Source: Nocardioides immobilis
GTDB lineage: Bacteria > Actinomycetota > Actinomycetes > Propionibacteriales > Nocardioidaceae
Assembly: GCF_003515065.1 (NCBI RefSeq)
Contig: NZ_QXGH01000016.1
Location: forward strand, 1 to 64,000
DNA: 64,000 nt
Reading direction: 5' to 3'
Position 1 is the stretch's first letter; every line of letters begins with the position of its first letter. Both the position numbers and the translations under genes were made by a program. Below, piece by piece: positions 61,867 through 64,000 of the stretch. The notes under the pieces are model-generated. The model ran no database searches. It was not told where the DNA came from and saw nothing but the letters and a program-made list of their open reading frames with translations.

Positions 61867-62556
61867 TCAGTGCTCCGGGTGAGTCGCACCGAGCCGTCCG
61901 TCGAGCCCGCCGGCCACGGCAATCGCCCACAGTGGCAGCAGGAACTGCGGGACCCAGGCGAAGCCGAGCCACAGGAGCGGCGCCACGACGAAGCCGGTCA
62001 CCGGGAGCCAACGGGGTGCGCTCTCGACTCGGCGGAGTGCGATCGACACGGACGCAACGAGCACGCTCGCGACGCCGAGGCCGCCGACGAGCATCAGGTG
62101 GAAGCCCGTGTTGCTCAGGACCCTGTACAGGTACGGGTCGGTCCCGGCCTCGAGCTCACCCAGCGCGACGCCCATGGGGATGCTGCTGAACAGGGCGGCG
62201 GCGGCCGCCAGTATCGCGGCGTAGACGCCGGCGGATGGCAGGGCCATGCCGAGCCCCGTCGGGCGGACTTCGCGGCCGATCCGGGCGGCCAGGCTGGCCG
62301 TGAAGACCAGCAGGAAGATCGCCGCGGCGACCAGGGCGTACCCACCGACGATAATCCGGGTCCGGTCAGCGGGGTCCTCGAGCAGCGCCAGCACCCGGGC
62401 GTCGGAGTACGCCCCTTCGGGCAGCGTGGGCAGGAACATCGCGACGACGTATGCCGCCGCAAACGCGATGGCGCTGACCCGGAGGGTCAAGGTGGAGCCG
62501 AGGTCGAGCCGTCGTCCGGAGGCGGAGGCGGTGGTAGATGAGAGCGAGGTGGTCAT
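61867..62556 (-). CDS. DUF4386-like integral membrane protein
   Basis: The 229-aa protein has about six membrane helices (for example VSAIAFAAAYVVAMFLPTL, IVGGYALVAAAIFLLVFTASLAA, LMLVGGLGVASVLVASVSIAL). Loop sequences such as FSSIPMGVALGELEAG and VLSNTGFHLMLVGG resemble DUF4386 proteins. No function is known. It diverges from the sensor kinase gene, which may control it. Confidence 0.65.
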   Translation of the reverse strand: MTTSLSSTTASASGRRLDLGSTLTLRVSAIAFAAAYVVAMFLPTLPEGAYSDARVLALLEDPADRTRIIVGGYALVAAAIFLLVFTASLAARIGREVRPTGLGMALPSAGVYAAILAAAAALFSSIPMGVALGELEAGTDPYLYRVLSNTGFHLMLVGGLGVASVLVASVSIALRRVESAPRWLPVTGFVVAPLLWLGFAWVPQFLLPLWAIAVAGGLDGRLGATHPEH

Positions 62557-62710
62557 GGTCGTTCCTTTCGGGAGTACCTGGGATCACGACCGTAGGAACG
62601 CCGCCGGCTTGCCACCTCAGGCCCAGGTCTGGTCCGGGTGCGACTGAAGGTGGAGTCGGGTCCACCCGGAATCGGACGCGCCGCCGACCGGGCGTGGCTA
62701 CCGTGGCTCG

Positions 62711-63829
62711 GTGACCATCAGCCGGACGAGCCGTGTCGACGCCGTGCTGGCCGCCGCCCTGCTGGCCGCCGGCCAGGTCGACGTGTGGACCACCGGTGGC
62801 GTGGACGGCCGACGGGCAGCGGCCATCGCCGTGCTCGCCACCGCACCCCTCGCCTGGCGGTCCCGGGCGCCGATCACCGTGGTCCTGGTCGGTGTGGGTG
62901 CGCTCACCCTGCTCACGGCACGGGGGGAGGACCAGTTCACCGTTGCACAGCTCCTCGGCCTGATGCTGGCGACCTACACCGTGTCGGCGCTGAGGCCCGC
63001 GCGCACCGCCGCCCTCTGCGTCACCGCGGTGGTTTTCGCCGCCCTGACCAACAGCGCCGCGGCGGGCAGTAGGACACCGGGCGACTACGTGTTCCCCCTG
63101 ATCCTGCTTGGTGTGCCCGCGGCCGCGGGCGCCTCGCTTCGTCAGTGGCGCCGCCGAAGCGAGGAGCTCCGCCAGCTCACCGAGGAGCTCCTGGCCGAGC
63201 GCGAGGCGCACGCCAAGCTGGTGGTCGCCGCCGAGCGCGGCCGCATCGCCCGCGACCTGCACGACTCACTCGCCCAGTCCCTCAGCGCTGTGGTCTTGCA
63301 CGCGGAGGCCGGTGAGGGAGCACTCGGCCGGGACGACGAGCGCGTGGCCACCTCGCTGGCCCGGATCCAGGAGGTCGGACGTTCATCGCTCGCCGAGACC
63401 CGACAGATCCTCGGCGCACTCCGCCAAGAGGACGACGCCGTCGGGCAGCCTCGCCTCGACCAGCTCGACCAGCTGCTGCAGCGCTACCGGGCAGCCGGGC
63501 TGAGCGTCGCCCTCGACGCCACGGCAGACCGGACGCCGGTCTCGTCGGCAGTGGAGGCGGCGGCGTACCGCATCGTCCAGGAGAGCCTGACGAACGTGCT
63601 GCGTCACTCCTCTTGTCGGCAGGCGTCGGTGATGGTTCGTGGCGGTGACGGTCTCGAGATCGAGGTGTGTGACGCCGGGCCGGGCGCCTACGACGATGGC
63701 GGCCCGGCCGGCTTCGGGTTGCTCGGGATGCGCGAGCGTGCCGAGCTCCTGGGCGGCGAGCTGGTGGCCGGTCCGCACGGGTCCGGGTGGCGGGTGCGTG
63801 CCCGGCTCCCGCGAGAGGTGGGCCGATGA
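62711..63829 (+). CDS. NarL-type sensor histidine kinase
   Basis: The 372-aa kinase has four or five N-terminal membrane helices (about 10-145), a short coiled-coil linker (SEELRQLTEELLAEREAHAKL) and a HisKA_3 box ERGRIARDLHDSLAQSLSAV with the phosphorylated H184. The HATPase_c domain has the N-box ESLTNVLRHS and GFGLLGMRERAELLGG. The GTG start at 62711 is used. It is joined to the response regulator by ATGA. The ligand is unknown; the large membrane sensor has no obvious extracytoplasmic domain. Confidence 0.9.
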   Translation: MTISRTSRVDAVLAAALLAAGQVDVWTTGGVDGRRAAAIAVLATAPLAWRSRAPITVVLVGVGALTLLTARGEDQFTVAQLLGLMLATYTVSALRPARTAALCVTAVVFAALTNSAAAGSRTPGDYVFPLILLGVPAAAGASLRQWRRRSEELRQLTEELLAEREAHAKLVVAAERGRIARDLHDSLAQSLSAVVLHAEAGEGALGRDDERVATSLARIQEVGRSSLAETRQILGALRQEDDAVGQPRLDQLDQLLQRYRAAGLSVALDATADRTPVSSAVEAAAYRIVQESLTNVLRHSSCRQASVMVRGGDGLEIEVCDAGPGAYDDGGPAGFGLLGMRERAELLGGELVAGPHGSGWRVRARLPREVGR

Positions 63830-64000
63830 TCAGCGTCGTCCTCGCCGAGGACCACGGACTGGTCCGCGAAGGACTCCGCGCGATCCTCGACCTCCAGGAC
63901 GACATCGAGGTCGTCGCCGAGGCCACCGATGGCGTGCAAGCGCTCAGCGCGGTGGCTCGGCACCGCCCCGACGTGCTCGTCCTCGACATCCAGATGCCGC
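63826..64000 (+). CDS. NarL/FixJ-type response regulator (5' part)
   Basis: The first 58 codons show a receiver domain: MISVVLAEDHGLVREGLRAIL with the acidic D9, and PDVLVLDIQMP with phospho-acceptor D54. The ATG overlaps the kinase stop (ATGA). The rest, expected to hold a LuxR-type DNA-binding domain, lies beyond the window. Confidence 0.9.
   Translation, partial: MISVVLAEDHGLVREGLRAILDLQDDIEVVAEATDGVQALSAVARHRPDVLVLDIQMP

Overview
The window is high-GC chromosomal DNA from an actinobacterium. A Nocardioides-type member of the Propionibacteriales is the best guess. The grounds are the strong third-position G/C bias, many GTG starts, chains of 1-4 bp stop/start overlaps, menaquinone rather than ubiquinone genes, a Rex-hemACD block, a BldN-like sigma factor and a DUF222/HNH endonuclease gene. 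I see no tRNA, rRNA, CRISPR array or replication origin.

Left edge (1-2.7 kb): the start of an IS3-family transposase abuts a tyrosine recombinase that has probably lost its N-terminus, followed by a secreted RTX-repeat protein. From 19.4 down to 2.8 kb (minus strand) lies a complete 14-gene nuoABCDEFGHIJKLMN operon for complex I, fused by a 4-bp overlap to a polyprenyl diphosphate synthase that makes the menaquinone side chain. A Rex-like operator precedes nuoA. Next come a DUF3592 membrane protein and menG/ubiE.

20.9-31.5 kb is mixed accessory and housekeeping DNA: an L,D-transpeptidase; a carboxymuconolactone decarboxylase-family gene coupled to an ECF41 sigma factor, with an ECF41-type promoter; a metallo-hydrolase; a frameshifted DUF222/HNH gene flanked by inverted repeat elements; an NmrA-like reductase; a Na+/H+ antiporter ending in a UBP-type zinc finger; a TetR regulator diverging from an MpaB/DUF2236 oxygenase over a perfect palindrome; and a small ABM-like protein.

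31.5-38.7 kb holds menD-menC-menE (minus) and, beyond a tandem MFS pair, menA (plus). 39.3-45.3 kb (minus) is a coupled hemL-phosphatase-tlpA-ccdA-resB-ccsB(resC) run for heme supply and System II cytochrome c maturation. 45.6-52.7 kb has a lytic transglycosylase, then hemB and rex-hemA-hemC-cobA/hemD. Together the window supplies respiratory complex I, its quinone, and heme and cytochrome assembly, with Rex a likely redox-sensing link between the nuo and hem blocks.

52.8-58.6 kb holds GtrA, GT2 and a GT-C-like membrane protein, an IPT-domain remnant, a glutaredoxin-like protein and an acyl-CoA ligase. 58.7-61.8 kb carries a HAD phosphatase, a BldN-like ECF sigma factor and its probable membrane anti-sigma factor. 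The right edge has a membrane protein diverging from a NarL-type two-component pair, whose regulator runs off the end.

The most unusual signals are three kinds of palindromic element: one translated in-frame inside menD, one of 120 bp between hemB and hemD, and one flanking the DUF222 gene. Two genes also appear to begin with CTG inside CTGA stop/start overlaps.
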